Assembly: GCA_039820405.1 (NCBI GenBank) | Contig: JBCBQC010000166.1 | Coordinates: forward strand, 1 to 7,290 | Direction: 5' to 3' | DNA from: CALLVY01 sp937899855 | Lineage (GTDB): Bacteria > Bacteroidota > Bacteroidia > Chitinophagales > Saprospiraceae | Length of the DNA stretch: 7,290 nucleotides | Shown here: positions 1 through 6,462 of the stretch, piece after piece | Numbering within the stretch: position 1 is the stretch's first letter | Layout: the number at the start of each line of letters is the position of its first letter | The notes under the pieces: generated by a model | Database searches by the model: none | What the model saw: only the letters and a program-made list of their open reading frames with translations | What the model was told of the DNA's origin: nothing | Made by a program: the position numbers and the translations under genes

Positions 1-2
1 CT

Positions 3-491
3 GGATTTTCGCTATTACCCAATGTTCCTTACGGATGGTTACCAAGGGGTAAGCAGTGTGGGATCTTAGCCAATAAAAAACGAGTGCTCAACTTATTTGG
101 CCTCATGTCTCTTCAACAGGATTTGGTCTGCTACCCGACCTCAAAATCGATCAATGCTCAATTCATCGTCGAGTGCTTGGATAATTTTGCTGAGGGTTTG
201 GAAAAAACAACCGTGGTCGTTTTGGATCAAGCTTCTTGGCACCAGTCGGTGAAGGTGCAGCAGAAGTGGAAAGAGTGGCAGCGGAAAAATTTATTTATTT
301 TCTTTTTGCCACGCTACAGCCCCCACTTGAATGCCATTGAAATTTTGTGGCGAAACATGAAGTACCGATGGCTAAAACCTAAAGATTTTTTAAATGCGGC
401 TACACTAAAGAGTGCGATCTTTCATTTGATTGAAAGATTTGGAACAGAATTCTGTATCGATTTTTCAATGAACTTTTCTCTGTTACACTAA
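3..491 (+). CDS. IS630-family transposase, C-terminal part (5' end outside window)
   Basis: This is a DDE-superfamily endonuclease that would cut and join IS630-type element ends at TA dinucleotides. The frame is open to the left window edge and reads GFSLLPNVPYGWLPRGK at the start, a stretch that in this family follows the first catalytic Asp, so that Asp lies just outside the window. A GTG at 84 is an internal codon, not the start. The second catalytic Asp is in VVVLDQASWH (codon 225-227). The catalytic Glu is in SPHLNAIEILW (codon 339-341), the usual family motif. The C-terminus is complete, ending at TAA 489-491. The region is AT-richer than the genes further right, as expected for a mobile element. 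Whether the element is intact cannot be judged, because its left end is not visible. A decayed CRISPR repeat begins within about 20 bp of the stop. The family call is secure; the exact IS is not identified. Confidence 0.9.
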   Translation, partial: GFSLLPNVPYGWLPRGKQCGILANKKRVLNLFGLMSLQQDLVCYPTSKSINAQFIVECLDNFAEGLEKTTVVVLDQASWHQSVKVQQKWKEWQRKNLFIFFLPRYSPHLNAIEILWRNMKYRWLKPKDFLNAATLKSAIFHLIERFGTEFCIDFSMNFSLLH

Positions 492-498
492 TTTAGTG
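486..498. repeat. Short inverted repeat at the transposase stop codon
   Basis: CACTA-ATT-TAGTG spans the TAA of the transposase. It could be part of the element's right terminal inverted repeat or a weak terminator. Without the left end of the element it cannot be matched to a partner, so the right boundary of the IS is only inferred to lie between about 491 and 508. Confidence 0.3.
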
Positions 499-654
499 CA
501 ATTACTTACCTTACGGAATTGAAACATTCCCTTCTATTCGGATAGTATTATCCTTGGCAACTTTGAATTGCACCTCGCGGAATCAAGCCCTTCGTAAATT
601 TCTTGCTCGAAGTCCGTCATCACTGTTTTGAATCCTACCTCGTGGCATGGAAAC
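497..654 (+). CRISPR. Decayed CRISPR remnant: three degenerate repeats, two spacers
   Basis: Three copies related to the 29-bp repeat of the array at 6463 occur with array spacing. The first, at 497-525, keeps only its last 18 bases (ACCTTACGGAATTGAAAC, one mismatch). The second, at 561-589, matches 24 of 29 positions, beginning CTTTGAATTGCACCT and decayed at its 3' end. The third, at 626-654, matches 21 of 29. The intervals are 35 bp (526-560) and 36 bp (590-625), the same as the 34-36 bp spacers of the intact array. The second and third copies share a T-to-C change at repeat position 16. The rightmost copy is the most degenerate, as is common at the trailer end, which suggests the original leader lay to the left. 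The IS630 transposase ends immediately before the first copy, so the rest of this array may lie beyond the element or be lost. The match count and spacing are seen directly; the history is inference. Confidence 0.85.
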
Positions 655-690
655 CCGCACAAAAATACTGGACAATGGGGGAGGAGGGGT

Positions 691-720
691 TTTGGAATTG
701 GCGAAAATGAATTATATTTG
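691..720 (+). promoter_or_regulatory. Bacteroidota-type promoter for the lipoprotein gene
   Basis: TTTG at 691-694 is followed after 18 bp by TATATTTG at 713-720, a full match to the TAnnTTTG -7 element. The spacing is close to the usual 19-21 bp. Transcription would begin near 725-730, leaving a leader of about 60 nt before the ATG at 786. Confidence 0.55.
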
Positions 721-785
721 TTAGGAATTCCGCATTATTTACCAAACCTGCTATGGTACAACAGCACCAATTAAATTTTTGCGGT

Positions 786-1985
786 ATGAAAACCAAGACC
801 CTACTGCTCCTATTGCTATTGACCCAATTGGCCTGCGTAAAGGACGATCCCATCGTCATCAAAGAGGTCGAAAAATTTTCGGAAGCACATTTTACCATTT
901 TTGATTCGTCTCCCTTGCGGGCGGAAGCTGCGGAACTGCGGCCGGATGGATCCCTCTTTATCGTGGGGGTGGGTAGTGCCAACAAAGACCTCACCAGGAA
1001 TCCCTTTTTCCTCCACCTCAATTCCAGCCACGAACCCACCAGCTTAAAGTTGATTGATTACGGTGATCGGTTTGTCTACCCCGTGATGGATTTGATTCCC
1101 AGCCAAGATGGTCATTTTATCTACCTCAACCAGTCGATCTTTGAACCCGATTTGGAAGCAAATATTGACCTCCGGAAGGTAACCGAAAGTGGTGAAATCC
1201 TCTGGGAAAAAAGACTGGCGGAAAGTTCTTTCCGACAGCAGTGGCCCTCCTTGATCGAACTGCCCAACAATGACTTTTTAGTGATCATGAATAATTGGGA
1301 GAGGTCCTATTTGTCAAAAAATTTTTTGATCAAGTGCTTTACAACGGATGGAGAAGAACTGTGGTCCAAAGAAGTGGAGGACGATGTCGTACTGATCACC
1401 AGAAAATCCTTTTATCTCCCGGTGGATGAATCCATTCTGATCTTGGCTGAGGTTTTAGATGTCGACACCGAACAGTGGTCCAGCCAATTATTTAAGCTGG
1501 ATTTGGAGGGCAATCTGATTGACACCAAAGACGTAATGGATTGTAATACCATAGGATTCGGTTCTATTGATGTGAAGCTGTTGGATGATGAGACGATTTT
1601 ACTGTATTATCGAACTGCGGAGGGGGTCATCATAAGCCAATTCACCAGCGATTTAATGGAAAAGTCCACCATTGTTTTTGATGAATCCATAGTATCATCT
1701 CCGGCTGATGTCGTAAAAGTATCGGATGGTAGTCTGGTCGTCTTGACGACTGGTTACGATTCAAACGAGGATATTGATAACCACGTTTTCCTCACCAAAA
1801 TCAACTGTGGCGAGGTCTTGTGGAAGAAGCGTTACGGAAGCCCGCGTTCCGATGCAGGGGTCGCGTTGGTGGAACGTCCCAACGGCAACTTGGTGCTGAT
1901 TGGTAGGACCCAGCAGGATGTGGAAGTAGGGGGAACTTTTAACCTGTTCCTCGTCGAAACCGATGCGGAGGGGAATCCCAACTAG
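786..1985 (+). CDS. Putative surface-exposed lipoprotein with beta-propeller-like repeats
   Basis: This 399-residue protein is probably lipid-anchored in the outer membrane; its function is unknown. I chose ATG 786 over ATG 753 because it places MKTKTLLLLLLLTQLAC at the N-terminus, a lipoprotein signal with Cys17 as the modified residue. The lipobox is slightly unusual, with Gln at -3 and Leu at -2. The residues after Cys17 are V-K-D-D, which fits the K-(D/E)2 lipoprotein export signal described in Capnocytophaga, so exposure on the cell surface is likely. The body has repeated units of the type G-E-x-L-W-x-K at about residues 136-142, 189-195 and 342-348. The last is followed by YGSPRSDAGVALVERPNGNLVLIGRT, a pattern common in Bacteroidota propeller-like proteins of the PQQ/WD type. 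No catalytic motif is visible. It stands alone, with its own promoter at 691-720 and no close partner downstream. Confidence 0.75.
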   Translation: MKTKTLLLLLLLTQLACVKDDPIVIKEVEKFSEAHFTIFDSSPLRAEAAELRPDGSLFIVGVGSANKDLTRNPFFLHLNSSHEPTSLKLIDYGDRFVYPVMDLIPSQDGHFIYLNQSIFEPDLEANIDLRKVTESGEILWEKRLAESSFRQQWPSLIELPNNDFLVIMNNWERSYLSKNFLIKCFTTDGEELWSKEVEDDVVLITRKSFYLPVDESILILAEVLDVDTEQWSSQLFKLDLEGNLIDTKDVMDCNTIGFGSIDVKLLDDETILLYYRTAEGVIISQFTSDLMEKSTIVFDESIVSSPADVVKVSDGSLVVLTTGYDSNEDIDNHVFLTKINCGEVLWKKRYGSPRSDAGVALVERPNGNLVLIGRTQQDVEVGGTFNLFLVETDAEGNPN

Positions 1986-1998
1986 CGACCTCGGGATC

Positions 1999-2019
1999 CG
2001 GTAAGGATTTTTGCCGGAC
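1999..2019 (+). terminator. Weak candidate terminator after the lipoprotein gene
   Basis: A short stem, TCCGG (about 1998-2002) pairing with CCGGA (about 2014-2018), flanks a T-run (2008-2012) that lies in the loop rather than after the stem. It is the only hairpin seen between this gene and the next. It does not have a canonical rho-independent form. Confidence 0.2.
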
Positions 2020-2114
2020 TCCCTTTCCCCATTCGCCCGAGATTTTATATTTTCGTGGTACTCCCGATTGCCCCTTTACAGGAGCGACGGACCAACCTTA
2101 AAAACACACCAAAG

Positions 2115-3095
2115 ATGCCCAACGACATTCCCACCCTCCACCTCGACACCGTCCTCCAAAACCACGCCCAGGACATGAGCGGCAAAGTGGTCGCCATCAC
2201 CGGAACCACCAGCGGAACCGGACTGGTTTGCGCCCGCGAAGTGGCCAAAAAAGGCGCCACCGTCCTCCTCCTCAATCGCCCCAGTGAAAGGGCCGCCGCC
2301 GCCCTCGAAAAGCTGCAAAGCGCCGTCCCCGAGGGCCGCTTCGACGCCATCGATTGCGACCTACAGCGCTTCGACAGCGTTCAAAACGCCATTCAAACCA
2401 TCCAGTCGAAATACGATACCCTCGACGTCTTGGTCAACAATGCCGGAGTCATGGCCCTGCCCGATCAGGCCACGGCCGATGGCTACGACGTACAGATGCA
2501 AACCAATGTGATCGCTCACTTCCTGCTCACTAAGGCCCTTTTTCCCCAACTGCGCAAGAGCGAACAAGCCCGCATCGTCAACCACTCCTCCATGGCCCGA
2601 CTGGGCCCCCCGCTGGAGGCGCGTTACTTCGAAGCCGCCGGTGGTCAGCTGGGAGGGGATGGCAGCGAGGAAGAAAACAACAGCTTCCAAGGGCCCCGCT
2701 GGGCGCGCTACCACCAGACCAAACTGGCCAACGCCGCTTTCACCTACGGCCTCAAGCAAAAGCTGGAAGCCGCCCAAATCAATAACGTCCTGCCCCTGCT
2801 CGCCCATCCCGGACTGGCCCTGACCCAGCTACAGATCACCTCGGCCTCCACCGGTGGGATGGAAGCCGATAGCGACCTGATGCAGCGCGCCCAATCCGCC
2901 GAAGACGGCGCCACCGGGATCATTCGGGCGGCCATGGACCCCGGCGCACAGGCCGGTCATTTTTACGGCCCCACCGCCGGCTGGAAAGGTTTTCCCGACC
3001 TGCTGGAACCCGAGGAGGCGCTTTACGACGACGAAAACATCCGAATCAACTGGGAAGGTTGTGAAAAGGCCGTTGGCGCCTTCGTAGTGGAGTGA
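2115..3095 (+). CDS. Short-chain dehydrogenase/reductase (SDR)
   Basis: This 326-residue NAD(P)-dependent oxidoreductase has a Rossmann fold and is probably cytoplasmic. The cofactor-binding motif TGTTSGTG is at residues 29-36, D82 sits in the acidic D-L position, and NNAG is at 108-111. N131, Ser158/159 and Y199-H-Q-T-K203 complete the Asn-Ser-Tyr-Lys catalytic set. HPG at 231-233 follows the last core strand. The pattern and length resemble the retinol-dehydrogenase/protochlorophyllide-reductase-like branch of the SDRs; the arginine in LLNRPSER suggests NADP(H), a weak inference. The substrate cannot be told. I chose ATG 2115 because the in-frame GTG at 2055 would add 20 residues unlike an SDR N-terminus. 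An acidic insert (GGDGSEEENN, 180-189) sits before the catalytic Tyr. The gene is strongly GC-rich, and 247 bp separate it from the next gene. Confidence 0.9.
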   Translation: MPNDIPTLHLDTVLQNHAQDMSGKVVAITGTTSGTGLVCAREVAKKGATVLLLNRPSERAAAALEKLQSAVPEGRFDAIDCDLQRFDSVQNAIQTIQSKYDTLDVLVNNAGVMALPDQATADGYDVQMQTNVIAHFLLTKALFPQLRKSEQARIVNHSSMARLGPPLEARYFEAAGGQLGGDGSEEENNSFQGPRWARYHQTKLANAAFTYGLKQKLEAAQINNVLPLLAHPGLALTQLQITSASTGGMEADSDLMQRAQSAEDGATGIIRAAMDPGAQAGHFYGPTAGWKGFPDLLEPEEALYDDENIRINWEGCEKAVGAFVVE

Positions 3096-3155
3096 GCTTA
3101 AAACTCCCCGTACCGAAAATACTTTTCTCCAGATCGCTCGTGGGCCCCAGCCCCA

Positions 3156-3209
3156 GAGCTTATTCACCCCCCACGACTGCCCCCGGACGTGCTGGGGGTG
3201 AATGGGTTC
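3156..3209. repeat. Strong intergenic inverted repeat (hairpin)
   Basis: ATTCACCCCC at 3162-3171 is perfectly complementary to GGGGGTGAAT at 3194-3203. The stem continues inward with CACG (3172-3175) and CGTG (3188-3191) across a 2-nt bulge. It continues outward through six further pairs, three of them G-T, to 3156/3209, for about 20 RNA pairs in all. A second pair of arms, TGGGCC at 3141-3146 and GGCCCA at 3222-3227, encloses it. No T-run follows, so it is not a standard terminator, although it lies about 60 bp behind the SDR stop. Confidence 0.75.
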
Positions 3210-3270
3210 CGGGCGGAGCTTGGCCCAAACTTTGCTGCCCCTTGATCGTTCCCGTCGGCGCCCGATAAAC

Positions 3271-3301
3271 TTGTGCATTGGAAAAGTATTCCTTATCATT
3301 G
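3271..3301 (+). promoter_or_regulatory. Bacteroidota-type promoter for the DUF2167 gene
   Basis: TTG at 3271-3273 is followed after exactly 20 bp by TATCATTG at 3294-3301, which matches TAnnTTTG at all but one defined base. Transcription would start near 3307, about 36 nt before the ATG at 3343. This supports that start and a separate unit from the SDR gene. Confidence 0.5.
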
Positions 3302-3342
3302 TGGCGTCAACAAAAAATTTCAATTACTCAACTAAAGTTATC

Positions 3343-4275
3343 ATGAAACTAAAAGTTCTCCTTTTGATCAGTAGTCTGGTCTTTACCCAAGCCTACGGAA
3401 ACGACAGCGACAGCCTGCAAATCAGCCCCGAAATTACCGAAGCTGAGTACCAACTCTTGGTCCAGCAGTACCTGGATAGCATCGAAAATACGCTGACCTA
3501 CGAAACGGGTCGGGTGGAGCTGAATAACGGTATGGCCACCATCGAGGTCCCCGCGGGCTTTAAGTACCTCAACGGAGAAGACAGCGAGATGATCCTGACC
3601 GACATCTGGGGCAATCCCCCCAGCGAAGCTGCCGATCGCTCCATGGGAATGATTGTCCCGGAAAACACCAGCCCCCTCCAGGACTCGTCCTATTCGATCA
3701 ACATTACCTACTCCGAGGAGGGCTACATCGAAGACGACGACGCCAAAAGCATCGACTACCACGAACTGCTGGAGACGATGCAGGAGGAGAGCCGGAGTAG
3801 CAATGAAGAACGGGAGCGACTGGGCTACCCCACGGTGGAATTGGTGGGCTGGGCGTCGCCGCCTTATTACGACGCTGCCGAAAAGAAACTGCACTGGGCC
3901 AAGGAATTGAAGTTTGGCGAGTCTCCACAAAATACCCTCAACTACAACATCCGCATTCTGGGCCGCAAGGGCTACTTGCAGTTGAACGCCATCGGGGAGA
4001 TGTACGTCCTGGAAGACGTCCAGCGTCACATCAATCCGATCCTGAGCAGTGTGAATTTTAAGGAAGGCCACCGCTACGCTGATTTTAACCCGGACCTCGA
4101 CCAAGTCGCGGCCTACGGCATCGGGGGACTGATTGCCGGAAAGGTACTGATGAAGGCGGGCTTCTTTGCCAAAATCGGCTTGGTGCTGGCGAAGTTTTGG
4201 AAAATCATCGCGCTAGGCGTTATCGGTTTGTTTGCTGGGATTCGAAAAATGTTCGGCAGTGGGCCAGCGGCCTGA
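3343..4275 (+). CDS. DUF2167 family membrane-anchored protein
   Basis: This 310-residue envelope protein belongs to a family without a known function. ATG 3343 is chosen because it gives a good signal peptide, MKLKVLLLISSLVFTQAYG, followed by a charged mature start; the longer in-frame extension to 3202 runs through the intergenic hairpin region. Family features run in order: a hydrophobic-rich N-terminal stretch NGMATIEVPAGFKYL (62-76), WGNPP (89-93), an extended acidic GYIEDDDA (127-134), LVGWASPPYYD (167-177), LHWAKEL (183-189), LNYNIRILGRKGYL (199-212) and FNPDLDQVAAYGIG (248-261). The C-terminus has two hydrophobic segments, at about 257-271 and 287-300, separated by basic residues, so it is anchored from its C-terminal end. 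The family assignment rests on recognising this motif order. The gene has its own promoter, and the next gene starts 24 bp after the stop, so the two are probably co-transcribed. Confidence 0.85.
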   Translation: MKLKVLLLISSLVFTQAYGNDSDSLQISPEITEAEYQLLVQQYLDSIENTLTYETGRVELNNGMATIEVPAGFKYLNGEDSEMILTDIWGNPPSEAADRSMGMIVPENTSPLQDSSYSINITYSEEGYIEDDDAKSIDYHELLETMQEESRSSNEERERLGYPTVELVGWASPPYYDAAEKKLHWAKELKFGESPQNTLNYNIRILGRKGYLQLNAIGEMYVLEDVQRHINPILSSVNFKEGHRYADFNPDLDQVAAYGIGGLIAGKVLMKAGFFAKIGLVLAKFWKIIALGVIGLFAGIRKMFGSGPAA

Positions 4276-4299
4276 TGCCAGTTAAAAATCACAACCACC

Positions 4300-4815
4300 A
4301 TGGGCAAGCACCCGGAAGCCATCGAGCCGACCGCCTACGATCGGACCTTTAACCTGCTTTACCTCAAAATCGGCCCCGCCGCCAAGACGGGCATCCTGGG
4401 GACCAAGTACGAGGCCGACCCCCGGCTGGTTTACAACCTCGGTATTTACGACATCGCCGCAGACGAGCTGCGTTATTTCTTCGCCCCGGGAACGGAGCGC
4501 CGGATCCTACACCTGATTTACGAAACGGAGTATAATGATAAGTTGCGCCGGATGGAATTTAGCGAATCAGGTACTTTCCTCTTCAACAATTACGACCTCG
4601 ATCCCCGGGAGCAATCCGATCGCCTGTTTGTCGTCGCCCAACCCACCAAGTCCGAAGCCGGTGAACTGTGGGTTTCCAATCGCCGTGGCGAAGCCCCCAA
4701 ACTGGTGCGGACCTTCGATCTGAAAATGGACTGGCGGATCGACGTGTACAACCAAAAGTTGCTCTTTGTGGAGGTGCAAGGTGCCGTTGCCCAAGTGCAT
4801 GCTTACGATTGGTAA
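4300..4815 (+). CDS. Protein of unknown function, 171 residues
   Basis: I do not recognise this protein. It begins at ATG 4300, 24 bp after the DUF2167 stop, with no promoter in between, so co-expression is likely. There is no signal peptide or membrane segment, so a cytoplasmic location is expected. The sequence alternates short hydrophobic and charged stretches, as in beta-rich proteins (RLFVVAQPTKSEAGELWVSN, then a strand-turn-strand end LLFVEVQGAVAQVHAYDW). This could be one or two propeller-like blades, but the length is too short for a whole propeller. No cysteine pair, nucleotide-binding or catalytic motif is evident. The coding assignment is supported by GC-rich composition like its neighbours, an unbroken frame and the close linkage. 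Confidence 0.7.
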   Translation: MGKHPEAIEPTAYDRTFNLLYLKIGPAAKTGILGTKYEADPRLVYNLGIYDIAADELRYFFAPGTERRILHLIYETEYNDKLRRMEFSESGTFLFNNYDLDPREQSDRLFVVAQPTKSEAGELWVSNRRGEAPKLVRTFDLKMDWRIDVYNQKLLFVEVQGAVAQVHAYDW

Positions 4816-4854
4816 ATTGATATTCCCCCCCAAAAACGTATCTTAGATGTCGTA

Positions 4855-4882
4855 CCCACTGATTGGTGGGCACCGCTTTTTT
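4855..4882 (+). terminator. Candidate rho-independent terminator after the 171-residue gene
   Basis: CCCAC (4855-4859) and GTGGG (4866-4870) form a 5-bp stem with a 6-nt loop. Six T residues follow at 4877-4882, after a 6-nt gap. The stem is short and the T-run is displaced, so support is moderate. It fits the boundary between the DUF2167 unit and the kelch gene. Confidence 0.35.
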
Positions 4883-4906
4883 ATCCATTTAGTAAACCGC
4901 AAGTGT

Positions 4907-6208
4907 ATGAAAACGAAAATGACCATCCTCCTTTCTCTCCTTCTTTTGCTGCTGCCCTTTTTCGGCCACGCCCAGTGGTCGACCGATCGGCTTTCCGAAG
5001 CCCGCTGGGAACTGGCCGCCTGCAAGGTGGGTGACCAATTGCTATTTGCGGGGGGCTTTAGACTCACGCCCTTTGGGCATTCCAAACGCGTGGACATTTA
5101 CCACACCGCCACCGGCACTTGGTCGGTAGACAGCCTTTCCGAGGCCCGCGACGAAATGGCCGCCGCCGCCAGTGGCTCCCTGGCCTTCTTCGTTGGTAGC
5201 TCGGGTATCGGTTCGATTGCCCGGGTCATGGACATCTACGACGCCAGTACCGGAACCTGGCAGCAGGAAACCCTACCCAAGGTCACTGGTTTAAAATCCA
5301 TCGTGATCAGCGGCGATCAGGTGTTTGTCGCCGGTGGCGATTACATCGACATCTATGACATTCCTTCGGAACAATGGTTGGACAGTCATCCCCTCGATCG
5401 GCCCCGCGGTCTCATGGCGGCGGTCAGCATGGGGGATAAGGTCCTCTTTGCCGGGGGCTTTGACGGTTATCTGGCCGACCGGCTCAACACCGTCGACATC
5501 TACGACCGGACTACGGACCAGTGGACGCAGGACAGCCTCTCTCAGGATCGCAGTGGGGTAGCGGCCGTGGTGTTGGACAACAAAGCTTACTTTGCCGGTG
5601 GGGTCAAGGACGATTACGACGTCTCCGACCGCATCGACGTCTACGACGGCGCGACGGGGACCTGGACGACCGCCTCCCTCGGGACGCCCCGTTCGGCGAT
5701 TGCCGCCGTGGTAATCCGGGATCGACTGTTTTTTGTCGGTGGTCGGGGCAACAATGGCGAAGGGAATTTTGACCTCATCGAGATTTACGATCCCCGGACG
5801 GACGAGTGGCGTACCGACCAGCTATCGGAGGGTCGGCATTCGATGGGGGCGGTGGTCGATGGAGATCGCGCCTATTTTGCGGGGGGTGACCTGCCCATCG
5901 GCGCCAGTGACCTGGTCGACATCTACGATGCAACCCTGACGGGTTTGACGCCGGTTGCGGCCGGGGGGACCGTTTCGGTGTTTCCCAATCCCGCTACGGA
6001 CTACTGTTATCTCGACTTGCCCACTGCTTTGGAGGGGCAGACCTTTGAGCTGGTGCTGTACGCGGCGGATGGCCGTTTGGTCCGGCAGATGCCTCAACAA
6101 ATAACGACGCCGACCCCGGTGGCTACGGCTGCGCTGGAGCCCGGGGTGTACTTGCTGGAACTCCGGCGCGGCGCGGCGCGCTACACGGGGCGGCTGGTGG
6201 TGGAGTAG
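4907..6208 (+). CDS. Secreted kelch-repeat beta-propeller protein with type IX sorting domain
   Basis: This 433-residue protein is exported by Sec and then across the outer membrane by the type IX secretion system; its ligand or substrate is unknown. ATG 4907 is chosen because it starts a clear signal peptide, MKTKMTILLSLLLLLLPFFGHA, with cleavage before QW. Seven kelch-type units follow, with the conserved Trp at residues 24, 72, 118, 157, 206, 253 and 301. Each has a hydrophobic run ending in F-A/V-G-G or a variant, then V/I-D-I/V-Y-D and T-G-T-W or similar. The N-terminal QWSTDRLS matches the strand that otherwise ends each unit, so it likely closes the last blade. Unit three is short (39 residues). 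Residues 355-433 form the sorting domain: VSVFPNPATDY, ADGRLVRQM and LEPGVYLLELRRG, ending in the basic-hydrophobic tail YTGRLVVE. The domain and repeats are seen directly; outer-surface attachment or release is inferred from the family. Confidence 0.92.
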   Translation: MKTKMTILLSLLLLLLPFFGHAQWSTDRLSEARWELAACKVGDQLLFAGGFRLTPFGHSKRVDIYHTATGTWSVDSLSEARDEMAAAASGSLAFFVGSSGIGSIARVMDIYDASTGTWQQETLPKVTGLKSIVISGDQVFVAGGDYIDIYDIPSEQWLDSHPLDRPRGLMAAVSMGDKVLFAGGFDGYLADRLNTVDIYDRTTDQWTQDSLSQDRSGVAAVVLDNKAYFAGGVKDDYDVSDRIDVYDGATGTWTTASLGTPRSAIAAVVIRDRLFFVGGRGNNGEGNFDLIEIYDPRTDEWRTDQLSEGRHSMGAVVDGDRAYFAGGDLPIGASDLVDIYDATLTGLTPVAAGGTVSVFPNPATDYCYLDLPTALEGQTFELVLYAADGRLVRQMPQQITTPTPVATAALEPGVYLLELRRGAARYTGRLVVE

Positions 6209-6340
6209 GGGCGCGAGGGCCTCCATTTGGAACGCGTTTGATGTGGGCCCAAGTCGTCGACCCGGGCTTGGAAGTAGGTTGGATGGGGTCCGTCCAGGCG
6301 TTGTTTTTGTGTAAGTATTTGATATTCAGCATCTTAGGTA

Positions 6341-6386
6341 GGTTGTCGACCCCCGGGGCAAATGGCGCTACCGGGGGTCGACGACT
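6341..6386. repeat. Strong inverted repeat in the CRISPR leader region
   Basis: GTCGACCCCCGG at 6345-6356 is perfectly complementary to CCGGGGGTCGAC at 6371-6382, with a 14-nt loop. Four more RNA pairs, two of them G-T, extend it to 6341/6386. No T-run follows. The right arm can instead pair with AGTCGTCGACCC at 6252-6263, also 12 perfect pairs. It could end transcription from the kelch gene or act in the leader; neither is shown. Confidence 0.75.
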
Positions 6387-6444
6387 CGATACCTCGAATT
6401 GCTCCATTCCCACGCTGGATAAGTCATTGATCGTCAAATTTTTA

Positions 6445-6452
6445 TATATTTG
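6445..6452 (+). promoter_or_regulatory. -7-like element in front of the CRISPR array
   Basis: TATATTTG fully matches the Bacteroidota TAnnTTTG element and lies 10 bp before the first repeat, so transcripts would begin within a few bases of it. The nearest upstream TTG (6427-6429) is only 15 bp away, short of the usual 19-21 bp, so the -33 part is weak. Confidence 0.4.
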
Positions 6453-6462
6453 TGGAGGCGGG

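Larger units (their letters stand above)
6209..6462 (+). promoter_or_regulatory. Leader-like region of the CRISPR array
   Basis: These 254 bp between the kelch gene and the first repeat hold no convincing gene. The repeat's 3' end, ATTGAAAC, implies rightward transcription and therefore a leader on this side. The first repeat is perfect, as at leader ends. The region contains the inverted repeat at 6341-6386, and its last 45 bp are AT-rich, as many leaders are. The true leader length is unknown. Confidence 0.55.

Noticed and set aside
84..86. GTG as start of the transposase
   Set aside because: The frame continues upstream with conserved IS630 sequence (NVPYGWLPRGK), so this codon is internal.
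635..1039. Minus-strand open frames over the lipoprotein gene start
   Set aside because: They lie opposite a gene with a clear lipoprotein signal and promoter and show no family pattern.
2046..2053. TATATTTT as a promoter for the SDR gene
   Set aside because: One base off the -7 element and no TTG at a suitable distance upstream; too weak to list.
3349..4104. 251-residue minus-strand open frame opposite the DUF2167 gene
   Set aside because: Long antisense frames are common in GC-rich genes. The + strand frame has the signal peptide and the family motifs.
6392..6420. Repeat-like GAATTGCTCC in the leader region as an extra degenerate CRISPR repeat
   Set aside because: Only the first 14 positions resemble the repeat (11 matches). 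The distance to the first true repeat (71 bp start to start) is off the 63-65 bp period.
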